A DNA stretch of 13,968 bases from CAYOFK01 sp964403185 (GTDB lineage: Bacteria; Bacteroidota; Bacteroidia; Bacteroidales; VadinHA17). Location: the NCBI GenBank assembly GCA_964403185.1, contig CAYOFK010000080.1, positions 1-13,968 of the forward strand, read 5' to 3'. Positions 1 to 7,316 of the stretch are shown one piece after another (within the stretch, counting starts at the first letter, position 1; every line of letters starts with the position of its first letter). The notes below the pieces were generated by a model. The model saw only the letters and a program-made list of their open reading frames with translations, did no database searches and had not been told where the DNA came from. A program made the position numbers and the translations under genes.

Positions 1-1178
1 TCCTTTTATATGGGATGGTGGTGGCCGGCGCCTGGTTTCCCATCCGGTTGACCCCATTATTTGAATCCTTTACGGAGGATCCTGAACAGGCTAAAAATCT
101 TGCCATAGCTTCCTGGGTGGCGATTTTGCTGGTATATGTGTTTTTTGCATCTACTGTTCCCGTTCATAAATTACTTCAACCACGGGATTATATTAATTCA
201 CACCAATTAATGGTGGCTATGGGTCTGTTATTTTTGGGATTGATTGTGGCGCACCCACCCATTACCGCACCTGCCATCAATCCGGCCGCAACCGCTCCGG
301 GGAGTGATATTCCACCACTTGCACCACTGTTATTCATAACCATTGCTTGTGGCGCCATATCAGGATTTCATTCGCTGGCAAGTTCGGGTACAACGGTGAA
401 ACAAATAGACAAGGAAACAGATACTCTTTTTGTCGGTTACGGAGGCATGATCCTGGAAAGTTTTCTCGCGGTGTTGGTGTTGATGGCAGTGGCCGGCGGA
501 TTGGGAATGGGACATCCCGGCGCTTTCCAGGAACACTATGCGACCTGGGCATCGGCATCCGGTCTGACTGCAAAATTACAGGCTTTTGTGGATGGATCGG
601 CCAACTTATTCGGAAGCCTGGGCATCCCCCATATCATAGGAAAATCCATTATTGCCGTATTCATTGTGAGCTTTGCGAACACCACCCTTGATTCGGCCGC
701 CCGGATACAACGATTGTCCCTTCAGGAGATCTTTACAAAAAGGGACGGCCGCGTGATCAAACCCATGGGAAACAGATATGTGACTACCTTAATAGTAGTG
801 TTTGCCGCGGCCCTTCTGGCGTTTTCACGGCCAGCCGCTGAGGGCGCCCTGGTACTCTGGCCTATGTTCGGGTCCATGAACCAGCTTTTGGCCGCGCTGG
901 CTCTTGGGGTGGTATCGGTTTATCTGATCCGTAAGAAAAAGAATGTTCTGTTTACTTTCATTCCAATGGTATTTGTGCTGGTGGTGACCCTATGGGCCAT
1001 GATCAGGAACCTTTTATCCTTTATTAATGAGAAGGATTTTGTTCTGGTGGTGCTTTCATTCATCATTCTGGGACTGACCATGTGGTTGCTTGTAAGCAGT
1101 GTGGGATCCCTTTTGAGATTGAGAAAAATACGGGATAAGCAGGTTGAAGCCACGAAAGATCTCTCAAATTTCAAATAA
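1..1178 (+). CDS. cstA: Carbon starvation protein CstA family transporter, 5'-truncated
   Basis: This is the C-terminal part of a polytopic inner-membrane transporter of the CstA family, whose studied members take up peptides or pyruvate. The reading frame is open to the left edge (four more codons, LLYG, precede the first Met at 15), so the true start lies outside; roughly 100 or more N-terminal residues should be missing compared with short CstA proteins. Family hallmarks are visible, counted from the Met at 15: the LLQPRDYINSHQ segment at about residues 53-64, and the FITIACGAISGFHSL segment at about 107-121 followed by SSGTTVKQI. Seven or so hydrophobic helices follow. The last codons (SNFK and stop) lie inside a CAAATTTC-type repeat, so the natural tail may have been altered. 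The substrate cannot be told from sequence. Family assignment is firm. Confidence 0.9.
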   Translation, partial: LLYGMVVAGAWFPIRLTPLFESFTEDPEQAKNLAIASWVAILLVYVFFASTVPVHKLLQPRDYINSHQLMVAMGLLFLGLIVAHPPITAPAINPAATAPGSDIPPLAPLLFITIACGAISGFHSLASSGTTVKQIDKETDTLFVGYGGMILESFLAVLVLMAVAGGLGMGHPGAFQEHYATWASASGLTAKLQAFVDGSANLFGSLGIPHIIGKSIIAVFIVSFANTTLDSAARIQRLSLQEIFTKRDGRVIKPMGNRYVTTLIVVFAAALLAFSRPAAEGALVLWPMFGSMNQLLAALALGVVSVYLIRKKKNVLFTFIPMVFVLVVTLWAMIRNLLSFINEKDFVLVVLSFIILGLTMWLLVSSVGSLLRLRKIRDKQVEATKDLSNFK

Positions 1179-1230
1179 CAATTTCCAAATAACAAATAAT
1201 TTCCAAATCTCAAATTCCAAATTTCAAACA
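1164..1230. repeat. Degenerate AT-rich repeat of CAAATTTC/CAAATAAC-like units
   Basis: About 67 bp built from diverged copies of a 7-9 base unit (CAAATTT, CAAATAA, CCAAATC, CAAATTC). It begins inside the last codons of the CstA gene and fills the whole spacer before the next gene. A shorter relative, CAAATTCCAAATTCCAAAC, occurs near 9126-9144. I believe such strings are common between genes in Bacteroidota drafts, but that is from memory. No transcription signal is evident. Confidence 0.6.
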
Positions 1231-1244
1231 CCTGAAACCCTTAT

Positions 1245-2267
1245 ATGAAAGCAATAGAGCTTGTAAAATACGGGAATGCAGCGGATGCATTCGAGATCCG
1301 GGAAATGGAGATTCCTGAAATTGGGGATAACCAGGTTCTCATAAAAGTATCCACTTTCGGATTGAACTTTGCAGATGTAATGGCCCGCAGGGGCTTGTAT
1401 AAAGCGGCTCCGCCGGCTCCATGCGTTTTGGGCTATGAAGTGGCCGGCCATATCGAAAAACCGGGATCTGCTGTGAAGGACTATAAACCCGGAGAACGTG
1501 TGGTTGCTTTTACACGCTTTGGCGGGTATGCCGAATATGCCCTTGCCGATGTCCGCGCCCTTGCCAGAATACCCGATCACATAAGCAACGGGGAAGCCGC
1601 TGCCCTGACCACCCAATATTGTACAGCCTACCATGCGGCTTACGATGCGGCCAACATCCGGAAAGGTGAAACCATTCTTGTACATGCCGCTGCCGGTGGG
1701 GTTGGAATTGCAGTGATCCAGTTGGCCAGGGAAAGGGGCTGTATTGTTGCCGGCACGGTTGGTTCTCAGGAGAAAGTTGATTTTATTAAGGGATTGGGGG
1801 TTGACTATGCCATAAACTACCGCACCCACGATTTTGTTGAAGAGATCAGGCGGCAGGTACCGGGCGGGGTTGTTGATGTGGTACTGGACCCGATCGGAGG
1901 ATCCACTTTTAAAAAGGGCCGCAGTTTGCTGAATGTTGGCGGGCGCATTGTTGGATACGGCGCCTCGGATCAGTTAAACAGAAAGGGGGGGTGGCTTTCC
2001 AAAGTCCGCTTGCTTCTTGGATTCGGATACATGAATCCCGTCTCCGTCCTGATACAATCCCAGGGAGTGCTGGGCGTGAATATGCTCAAGATCGCAGACC
2101 ATAAACCCGAGGTGCTTCAAAGAGTGATGAACAAGGTCATGGACCTGGCCCGGAAAGGCTCGCTAAAACCCTATATCGGGAAGGAATACCGGGCCGGGGA
2201 GATTGCCGAAGCACATGCCTTTCTTGAGAGCAGGAATTCCATTGGAAAGATCGTGCTGCATTGGTGA
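1245..2267 (+). CDS. Zinc-free MDR oxidoreductase, quinone reductase / VAT-1-like
   Basis: A 340-residue cytosolic NAD(P)H-dependent oxidoreductase of the medium-chain dehydrogenase superfamily, normal in length. The N-terminal GroES-like domain (about 1-120) carries NFADVMARRG at 41-50 and the VLGYEVAGHI segment at 61-70. The structural zinc loop cysteines and the catalytic zinc Cys/His pair of alcohol dehydrogenases are absent, which puts it with quinone reductases. The Rossmann domain carries AAAGGVG at 148-154, the family's version of the nucleotide-binding glycine motif. It most resembles VAT-1-like or NADPH:quinone reductase proteins, which reduce quinones or enones. The start ATG is 66 bases after the CstA stop, with a repeat between, so co-transcription is possible but unproven. 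Exact substrate unknown. Confidence 0.88.
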   Translation: MKAIELVKYGNAADAFEIREMEIPEIGDNQVLIKVSTFGLNFADVMARRGLYKAAPPAPCVLGYEVAGHIEKPGSAVKDYKPGERVVAFTRFGGYAEYALADVRALARIPDHISNGEAAALTTQYCTAYHAAYDAANIRKGETILVHAAAGGVGIAVIQLARERGCIVAGTVGSQEKVDFIKGLGVDYAINYRTHDFVEEIRRQVPGGVVDVVLDPIGGSTFKKGRSLLNVGGRIVGYGASDQLNRKGGWLSKVRLLLGFGYMNPVSVLIQSQGVLGVNMLKIADHKPEVLQRVMNKVMDLARKGSLKPYIGKEYRAGEIAEAHAFLESRNSIGKIVLHW

Positions 2268-2273
2268 CGGAGG

Positions 2274-2310
2274 GTTGAGGAGTTGAGGAGTTTAGAAGAA
2301 GTTTAGTAGT
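2274..2310. repeat. GTTGAGGA tandem and degenerate GTTTAG tail
   Basis: Two exact tandem copies of GTTGAGGA (2274-2281 and 2282-2289) run into a degenerate series of GTTTAGAAGAA/GTTTAGTAG units, directly behind the stop codon of the quinone reductase gene. It is purine-rich on the top strand and without a visible role. Confidence 0.55.
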
Positions 2311-2327
2311 TTGAATATCAGATAATA

Positions 2328-2361
2328 AAACCTACGAGGTTTTTGAAAACCTCGTAGGTTT
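2328..2361. terminator. Perfect 16-bp inverted repeat, likely bidirectional terminator or palindromic repeat
   Basis: The arms are AAACCTACGAGGTTTT at 2328-2343 and its exact reverse complement at 2346-2361, separated by only two bases (TG). The stem would be very stable, with a GC core and A/T ends; the T-rich arm ends give U-tract-like edges on both strands. It lies 60 bases after the quinone reductase stop and about 75 bases before the next start, where a terminator is expected. The same palindrome may belong to a genome-wide family, which one copy here cannot show. Confidence 0.6.
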
Positions 2362-2436
2362 ATCCCGGGGCGGAGGATTTATGGGTGTGTATAAATACAT
2401 TCATAACTTGTTTCTTACCACTTTATTCTATGATTC

Positions 2437-2835
2437 ATGTATTCTTTTCTCAATATATTCTTCATTGTATTCCATTCCTCCCTTATAGTTTTTAACCTGT
2501 TTGGGTGGATCTGGAAACCGCTACGTAAGGCCAACCTTGTTGCTTTAATACTCACATTGGGATCCTGGATTTTCCTTGGAATATTCTATGGATTCGGGTA
2601 TTGTCCCTGCACCGACTGGCACTACCGGGTACTTGGGAAGCTCGGTGCCACAGGTTTACCCGATTCCTATATTCAATACCTTATTGGAACCTTTACAAAC
2701 CTGAATGTGAGTCAGTCGCTTACAGATGCTTTTACTTTATCCGGTCTGCTAGTAGCTCTGGCATGTTCTGTGTATGTAAACGTAATCGCCAGGCGGTTCT
2801 CCGGCTTTATATTTGGAAGGGGCAACGCCCCGTAA
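2437..2835 (+). CDS. Small DUF2784-like membrane protein
   Basis: A 132-residue membrane protein of unknown function. Three hydrophobic segments are visible (about 4-24, 33-53, 98-118). The motif YCPCTDWHYRV at 55-65 sits just after the second helix and matches the CPLTDWE-like signature I associate with DUF2784 proteins; His13 and Asn20 in helix 1 may also be conserved. The name is recognition from memory, not a search. About the last 14 codons, from roughly 2795, and the stop lie in sequence shared with an inverted repeat copy at 9301-9413, so the cytoplasmic tail (FSGFIFGRGNAP) is repeat-derived. An upstream ATG at 2430 is out of frame, leaving 2437 as the natural start. Confidence 0.72.
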   Translation: MYSFLNIFFIVFHSSLIVFNLFGWIWKPLRKANLVALILTLGSWIFLGIFYGFGYCPCTDWHYRVLGKLGATGLPDSYIQYLIGTFTNLNVSQSLTDAFTLSGLLVALACSVYVNVIARRFSGFIFGRGNAP

Positions 2836-2909
2836 TGTGACAGCTCAGGGTGCAGTGAAACGAAACCCTGAGTCAGGGAATTAATATTTGAAATAAGCCC
2901 TGAAAGGGC
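2795..2909 (+). repeat. Copy A of a structured dispersed repeat (inverted relative to 9301-9415)
   Basis: Positions 2817-2907 are the reverse complement of 9301-9391 over 91 bases with two differences (T/C at 2873 and 2894). Weaker similarity with one indel extends left to about 2795. The element holds three potential hairpins: GGGGC-AAC-GCCCC at 2819-2831, CTCAGGG/CCCTGAG with a 15-base loop at 2844-2872, and GCCCT-GAA-AGGGC at 2897-2909. It contains the 3' end of the DUF2784-like gene. No transposase is near, so it may be a REP- or MITE-like element moved by a protein encoded elsewhere. Confidence 0.85.
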
Positions 2910-2951
2910 GACACAATCACGAAAGAAAAATTATTAATCCCATATGCAGCG

Positions 2952-2983
2952 TTCGTCAGAATTGGTGGAAATGTATATATTTG
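2952..2983 (+). promoter_or_regulatory. Candidate promoter of the glutathione peroxidase gene
   Basis: TATATTTG at 2976-2983 fits the Bacteroidota -7 box TAnnTTTG exactly. TTC at 2952-2954, 21 bases upstream, is a one-off match to the TTG core of the -33 box. Transcription would start near 2990, downstream of the ATG at 2944 but upstream of the ATG at 3022, which supports the shorter start for the peroxidase. Confidence 0.42.
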
Positions 2984-3021
2984 AGCTAAAGAATGATTCA
3001 ATAACAGATACATTGATCATC

Positions 3022-3561
3022 ATGAAATTTACAAGCGTCTTTTTATTTTTGTTATTAATAACGGTTTCTATGTGTGCACAACAATCTTTCCATGATTTTA
3101 GGGTAACCACCCTTGAGGGGGAACCATTCGACTTTCAGCAATTAAAGGGCAAGAAAGTTCTTGTAGTAAATACAGCCTCAAAATGCGGATATACACCCCA
3201 GTATGAGGATCTTCAGAAGTTGTATGAACAATACGGGGGGGACCGGTTTGTAGTGATCGGGTTTCCTGCAAATAATTTCATGAAGCAGGAACCGGGCAGC
3301 AATAAGGAGATCAGGGAGTTTTGTACAAAAAACTACGGGGTAACATTTCCCATGATGGAAAAGATCTCGGTAAGGGGCGATGATATGCACCCTTTATACA
3401 AGTGGCTTACCAGTAAGGAACTGAATGGGGTGATGGATTCAAAGGTGAAATGGAATTTTCAGAAGTACCTCATAAATGAAGAGGGGCACCTGGTGGCTAT
3501 AGCCTATTCAAAGGAGAAGCCCACGTCTGACCGCATTGTTTCCTGGGTAACGGAAGAGTAG
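3022..3561 (+). CDS. Exported Cys-type glutathione peroxidase (thioredoxin-dependent peroxidase)
   Basis: A 179-residue peroxidase that reduces hydrogen peroxide or organic peroxides, probably with thioredoxin-like donors. The start at 3022 is chosen over the in-frame ATG at 2944 because it opens directly with a signal peptide (MKFTSVFLFLLLITVSMCA, likely cut before QQ) and because a promoter box lies between the two. Cys55 in NTASKCGYTP is the peroxidatic residue, replacing selenocysteine. Cys101 (REFCTKNYG) lies 46 residues on, about where plant thioredoxin-type enzymes have the resolving Cys. FPANNF at 81-86 stands where many enzymes have FPCNQF, so that Cys is Ala83 and the tetrad Gln is Asn85. 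Trp144-Asn145 completes the site. The protein should act in the periplasm. Confidence 0.9.
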   Translation: MKFTSVFLFLLLITVSMCAQQSFHDFRVTTLEGEPFDFQQLKGKKVLVVNTASKCGYTPQYEDLQKLYEQYGGDRFVVIGFPANNFMKQEPGSNKEIREFCTKNYGVTFPMMEKISVRGDDMHPLYKWLTSKELNGVMDSKVKWNFQKYLINEEGHLVAIAYSKEKPTSDRIVSWVTEE

Positions 3562-3589
3562 GGGAGTTGGCCTTCCGGAGTCCCGAAGG

Positions 3590-3608
3590 GTCCTGGAAGT
3601 GTTGATGG
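3590..3608 (+). repeat. Short direct repeat, copy 1 (partner 9078-9096)
   Basis: A 19-base string beginning GTCCTGGAAG is repeated at 9078-9096 in the same orientation with one mismatch. Both copies lie close to one of the paired stem-loop elements (3613-3666 and 8997-9046) but on opposite sides of it. It is preceded here by an imperfect dyad, CCTTCCGG / CCGAAGG, at about 3571-3589. Confidence 0.5.
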
Positions 3609-3612
3609 GAGA

Positions 3613-3666
3613 ATTCGTCTGTCCACTAAGTGTGGGAATGTGTGCAGGCAAGCTGGGCTGACGAAT
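3613..3666 (+). repeat. Structured intergenic element, copy 1 (partner 8997-9046)
   Basis: An outer stem ATTCGTC (3613-3619) / GACGAAT (3660-3666) closes a segment with an inner dyad CACT-A-AGTG at 3624-3632 and a GCAGGCAAGC stretch. A diverged relative in the same orientation at 8997-9046 keeps the GACGAATAA edge and the inner dyad as CGCT-A-AGCG, a compensatory A-T to G-C change. Either a folded RNA or a mobile palindromic repeat would explain this. Confidence 0.45.
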
Positions 3667-3729
3667 AAGGATAACGTTCTGCTTTTTAAGCTTCTGCCTT
3701 CTTGCCTGTGCCCGTCAGGCCGGTAATTC

Positions 3730-3762
3730 AGCCGCTTAGCGCTTTTGAAGCGCTTAGCGGCT
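3730..3762. terminator. 15-bp dyad with one mismatch between convergent genes
   Basis: AGCCGCTTAGCGCTT at 3730-3744 pairs with 3748-3762 with a single central mismatch and a 3-base loop (TTG). It lies between the peroxidase gene on the plus strand and the PAS gene on the minus strand, so it can serve as a shared terminator, although the U tract is poor. The same core palindrome (CCGCTTAGCGCTTT) recurs perfectly at 8747-8775, which suggests a repeat family. Confidence 0.55.
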
Positions 3763-3846
3763 TTGCAAATTTTGATTACGGCCAGGGGATCTGTACTAAT
3801 GCGGAGTTATTACTTGCCCCTTATCACTTGTTGGGTGTCCATCTAA

Positions 3847-4182
3847 TTACCGTTTCCTAACCTCCAGGTCTTCAGGTATGGGAATGATCAATTCCATCAT
3901 GCCTTTGAAATCCCCTTCTTCATACCAGGGGGTTTGGTGGATGAGTTTTTTTACCCCATTTTTATCGGTGATGTATGTCTGGCCGGTGTGCGTTTCCAAT
4001 TGCTCCTTCAGGATTGTCCTGGACGGTTCTGGATGACAATCCAACAGGTTGGACCCGAGTAAAGCAGAGCCGCCATCCTTGCTGAATGTTTTAACGGATT
4101 CGGGATTCATATACAACATGGTTCCCTCTGCATCACAAACAGTCATTGTAACAGGTAGGTATTCAGCCCAGTTCTTAATCAT
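3847..4182 (-). CDS. Stand-alone PAS domain protein
   Basis: A 111-residue protein consisting of one PAS fold and nothing else, so it has a sensing or docking surface but no output domain. The N-terminal part (NWAEYLPVTMTVCDAEGTML) is a typical PAS start; TVCDAEGTMLYMN at 14-26 gives the first strands. LLDCHPEPSR at 46-55 is a distinctive conserved-looking motif, and GVKKLIHQTPWYEEGDFKGMMEL at 76-98 gives the last strands. Similar single-domain PAS proteins exist in Bacteroidota and Clostridia; the ligand is not known to me. Cys16, Cys49 and His50 could bind a cofactor, but that is speculation. It starts 44 bases after the MBL hydrolase stop on the same strand and is probably co-transcribed with it. 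Confidence 0.78.
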   Translation of the reverse strand: MIKNWAEYLPVTMTVCDAEGTMLYMNPESVKTFSKDGGSALLGSNLLDCHPEPSRTILKEQLETHTGQTYITDKNGVKKLIHQTPWYEEGDFKGMMELIIPIPEDLEVRKR

Positions 4183-4226
4183 AGGATATGTTTTATGAAT
4201 TGAAATAATGACAGGAACAGATATGA

Positions 4227-5141
4227 TTACAGTTGATTATTATTAAGTTCCAGCCATGCAGCATCAAAACTTCTTTCAATACCTCCTCCCTGCCATTCTT
4301 CGGCACCTGGAATTTCCTTATACTTCTTCAGATCGTCCAGACTTAGCCCGGCCTTTTTCTTTTTTGTCACGAAAGCCAGTAGCTTCGTAAGATAATTCTG
4401 CATGGCTTTGATATCATCCAAATTTCCGGTTACAGAGAACGATTCCCCTGAATGTCCGAAAATAAACTGTGTGTCCCTGTTAAAATAGTTACCCGTTTTT
4501 TCCAGTACGGCTATCCAGTTCTTAATGGAAGCACCGGCACCGGTATCGATATAAGGGAAGCGCCTGTTAAAAATAAGGTCTCCCATGTGCACAATATTGG
4601 CATTTTCAAAATGTATCAATGAATCGCCATCCGTGTGGGCTTTCCCCCAATAATAAAGACGGATATTTTCAGTTCCAACCGATTCAGACCATCCGGTTTC
4701 ATACAGTGTATCGGGATACAACTGTGCATCTTCAGTGTCTCTTGATTTGGCACTATTCATCTGATTCTTTTTGGAATTCTTGTGGGCTGCAATTTTCCCG
4801 GCAATACCCTTAAATGCAATATTCCCACCCGTATGGTCGCCGTGGTGATGTGTATTGTACAGGGTGGTGATCTCCCGGTCTGACCTGGATTGAAGTTCCT
4901 TAATAAGGTGACCGGCCTGTTTGGGATATTGTGCATCCACAACCACAATGCCATCTTTGGAGATCATCCAGCCAATGGTGCCCCCGCGTTCAGTAAAATA
5001 TCCAACACCTTTGCGAAGGGAGTTCATGGAGTAAGCTTGTTTGCTTTGGAGAAATAATGCGGCCAGTGTGTTTTGCCAGGGCAGGATTGCTGCTCCGGAC
5101 AGCAATCCTGCAGCTTTCAGAAAGGTTCGCCTGTCTTTCAT
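4227..5141 (-). CDS. Tat-signal metallo-beta-lactamase-fold hydrolase
   Basis: A 304-residue MBL-fold metallohydrolase with a twin-arginine-type leader: RR at residues 4-5 in DRRTFLKAAGLLSG, followed by a hydrophobic stretch to about residue 30. It should be folded with its metals in the cytosol and exported. The full dinuclear ligand set is visible: HxHxDH as His98, His100, Asp102 and His103 (THHHGDH), His169 in AHTDGDS, Asp188 in HMGDLIF, and His230 in FGHSG. The layout resembles the exported MBL proteins related to SoxH and B3-like lactamases rather than glyoxalase II. The substrate is unknown. It reads away from the molybdoenzyme operon across a 117-base divergent spacer. The C-terminal 70 residues form a helical tail with a KKKK patch. 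Confidence 0.87.
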   Translation of the reverse strand: MKDRRTFLKAAGLLSGAAILPWQNTLAALFLQSKQAYSMNSLRKGVGYFTERGGTIGWMISKDGIVVVDAQYPKQAGHLIKELQSRSDREITTLYNTHHHGDHTGGNIAFKGIAGKIAAHKNSKKNQMNSAKSRDTEDAQLYPDTLYETGWSESVGTENIRLYYWGKAHTDGDSLIHFENANIVHMGDLIFNRRFPYIDTGAGASIKNWIAVLEKTGNYFNRDTQFIFGHSGESFSVTGNLDDIKAMQNYLTKLLAFVTKKKKAGLSLDDLKKYKEIPGAEEWQGGGIERSFDAAWLELNNNQL

Positions 5142-5167
5142 AAGATGTTATTGTTAATTACCAATCT

Positions 5168-5240
5168 TAAATATAGTAAATGTCTTGAATGTGAAAGATG
5201 ATTTTGCGGAATATAGAAGTTTTAATAATTTATATCTTTA
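5168..5240. promoter_or_regulatory. Divergent promoter region, weak -7 box candidates
   Basis: The 117-base spacer between the divergent MBL and molybdoenzyme genes must hold both promoters. On the minus strand TATATTTA (5175-5168) lies 27 bases before the MBL start; on the plus strand TATCTTTA (5233-5240) lies 18 bases before the molybdoenzyme ATG. Each matches TAnnTTTG at all but the last position. I see no convincing -33 boxes or operator dyad. Confidence 0.28.
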
Positions 5241-5258
5241 GACTCAATTGATGCGGTG

Positions 5259-7307
5259 ATGGAGGTATATTCAACAGCATGCCCGAGAAACTGTTACAGC
5301 ACCTGTTCTTTCAGGGTTTTTGTTGAGAATGGGAGGATCGTGAATTTTGAACCCCATCCCGGGAACAGGGCCACTCCTGAGGGGATGTGTTTAAAAGGCC
5401 TCAGTTATAAGGAAAAGGTGGAATCTCCCGACCGCATTCTACACCCGCTTGTGAAAAATCATAAGGGGAGGGTTGACCGGATTAGCTGGGATGAGGCCTT
5501 TGCAATCCTCACTGAGCGACTGGGTTTTTTCAGGGAGGCCTATGGTCCGCATTCCATCCTTTTCTACGAATCAAGCGGGATGTCAGGACTTCTGAATGAA
5601 ATATCCACAACTTTCTGGAAACTGTTTGGAGGGGCAACAACCACCTATGGAAACCTTTGCTGGCCGGCCGGACTTGAAGCCATACGCCTGACCCTGGGTG
5701 AGAATAAACACAACGCTCCCTGGGATCTGGCCAATTCAAGACTCATTATTATGTGGGGTAAAAATGCCGTTGAAACGAATATTCAGGAATCCATTCCTCT
5801 TGAGGCAGCTCTTGATGCAGGCGCTGAACTGATCGTTATTGATCCCAGACGCACACCTACGGCGGAAAAAGCAAGCCTGTTGATCCGTCCAAAACCCGGA
5901 AGTGACGGAGCGTTGGCCCTGGGTGTTGCCCGGATACTGGTTGAGGAAGACCTGATTGACCATTCATTTATTTCAAAACATGTTGTGGGATTTGAAGCCT
6001 TTAAAGAAAGCCTTGGTTCATACACACTCCAACATGTTGAAAGAATAACCGGGATTCCGGGACACACTGTTGCCCGGCTGGCCCGGTTGACCGGTACGGT
6101 TAAACCAATGACCATACTTCCCGGATTTGGCATGCAACGATACACTAACGGAGGCCAAACTATCAGGTGCCTCCTGAGTTTGCAGATCCTTACCGGGAAT
6201 ATCGGAAAACCCGGCGCCTGTTTTCATTATGCCAATCTTCAAAGTTATATTTTTGATGCTGTCAAAGAGCCTGTGTCATATTATCCTGAGGATGACGGAC
6301 CGGGAAACTTCAGAAGGACGGTTTCCAAAGCTGCCCTGGGCAGGGACATGTTGGCACAAAAAGACCCTGAGCTGAAGATGATCTGGGTTGAACGGGGCAA
6401 TCCCCTTACCCAGAATCCCGACACCAATTCCATTATTAAAGCTTTTGATAAACTGGAATTTAAAGTCGTAGTGGAGCAGTTCCTGACAGATACAGCCCTT
6501 AAAGCCGATCTGATCCTGCCGGCCAAAACCATGTTTGAGCAAACTGATATCATAGGATCATACTGGAATCCATATGTTCAACTAAAGCAAAAAGTTATTG
6601 AACCACCGGAGGAAGTTAAGCCTGAAACTGAAATTTACAGGCAGCTTGCCATTCGGATAGGATTTGCTGATGAGGTCATCGCCTCTCATTTTCCTGAGAA
6701 TACGGATGATGCCATTGAGGCCTGGTTGAAAAAGCGCACTTCAGGGCATTTATGGATTGATTTTGAGTCCCTGAAAGAGGGTCCCGTTATTCCTCCCGGT
6801 CATCAGGAGGTGGCTTTCCATGACCTGGTTTTTTCCACTCCATCCGGTAAGATTGAGTTGTACTCAGAGAGGGCGGAAGATATGTGGAAGGTGGATCCAC
6901 TTCCTTCCTATTCGGAGCCTGAAGCATTTGCTTCCCTGTCATCAGATACGGAATGGTTTTGTTTCCTGACCCCAAATTCAAAGAACAGGATCCATTCCCA
7001 GTTTGGCAATCTTAATACCATCAGACAGTTTGATCCTGAACCTTTACTGGAGATGAATATTGATGATGCCCTGAGGCTTGGTCTGGAAGATGGAGACAAA
7101 GTATGCCTTAGCAATGAGCATGGTGCTTTGAACATCAGGATCACATTGAATGCAGGGATATTAAGCAAGTGTGTTTCTTTGGCTAACGGGTGGTGGCTGA
7201 ATGAGGGCGGCGGAGGCAATTTGTTATCAGCCCAGCGGGAAACAGATATGGGCCACGGAACAGCCTTTCATGATAATCTGGTAAGAATAACGGTGATTGA
7301 TGAATAA
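5259..7307 (+). CDS. Molybdopterin-dependent oxidoreductase catalytic subunit, cytoplasmic type
   Basis: The catalytic subunit (682 residues) of a complex iron-sulfur molybdoenzyme of the DMSO reductase superfamily. ATG at 5259 is used; GTG at 5256 is an equal alternative adding one residue. The N-terminal [4Fe-4S] domain has Cys8, Cys12, Cys16 and Cys44 (CPRNCYSTC ... GMC). The large bis-MGD region follows, with typical segments IIMWGKNAVETN (about 163-174), VIDPRRT (about 193-199), and MIWVERGNPLTQNPD near the middle; the C-terminal MGD-binding domain starts near 560. The molybdenum ligand may be Cys134 in YGNLCWPAG, by position only. There is no Tat leader, so the protein should stay in the cytoplasm. 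It is followed after 9 bases by its electron-transfer partner. Whether it reduces or oxidises its substrate, and which one, is not decidable here. Confidence 0.9.
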   Translation: MEVYSTACPRNCYSTCSFRVFVENGRIVNFEPHPGNRATPEGMCLKGLSYKEKVESPDRILHPLVKNHKGRVDRISWDEAFAILTERLGFFREAYGPHSILFYESSGMSGLLNEISTTFWKLFGGATTTYGNLCWPAGLEAIRLTLGENKHNAPWDLANSRLIIMWGKNAVETNIQESIPLEAALDAGAELIVIDPRRTPTAEKASLLIRPKPGSDGALALGVARILVEEDLIDHSFISKHVVGFEAFKESLGSYTLQHVERITGIPGHTVARLARLTGTVKPMTILPGFGMQRYTNGGQTIRCLLSLQILTGNIGKPGACFHYANLQSYIFDAVKEPVSYYPEDDGPGNFRRTVSKAALGRDMLAQKDPELKMIWVERGNPLTQNPDTNSIIKAFDKLEFKVVVEQFLTDTALKADLILPAKTMFEQTDIIGSYWNPYVQLKQKVIEPPEEVKPETEIYRQLAIRIGFADEVIASHFPENTDDAIEAWLKKRTSGHLWIDFESLKEGPVIPPGHQEVAFHDLVFSTPSGKIELYSERAEDMWKVDPLPSYSEPEAFASLSSDTEWFCFLTPNSKNRIHSQFGNLNTIRQFDPEPLLEMNIDDALRLGLEDGDKVCLSNEHGALNIRITLNAGILSKCVSLANGWWLNEGGGGNLLSAQRETDMGHGTAFHDNLVRITVIDE

Positions 7308-7316
7308 CAGACCGGT

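Noticed and set aside
1164..1230. CRISPR-like array in the CAAATTTC repeats
   Set aside because: Units are 7-9 bases, degenerate and without spacers of constant length; no cas genes nearby.
1224..1829. Long minus-strand frame (201 codons) opposite the quinone reductase
   Set aside because: It is antisense to a clear MDR enzyme with intact motifs; its translation has no recognisable domain.
2944..3021. Upstream in-frame ATG for the peroxidase (26 extra residues)
   Set aside because: The extension would bury the signal peptide, and the -7 box at 2976-2983 lies inside it.
3043..3084. Possible lipobox (VSMC) in the peroxidase leader
   Set aside because: Met before Cys is unusual for lipobox position -1, and a plain signal peptidase I site after MCA fits better.
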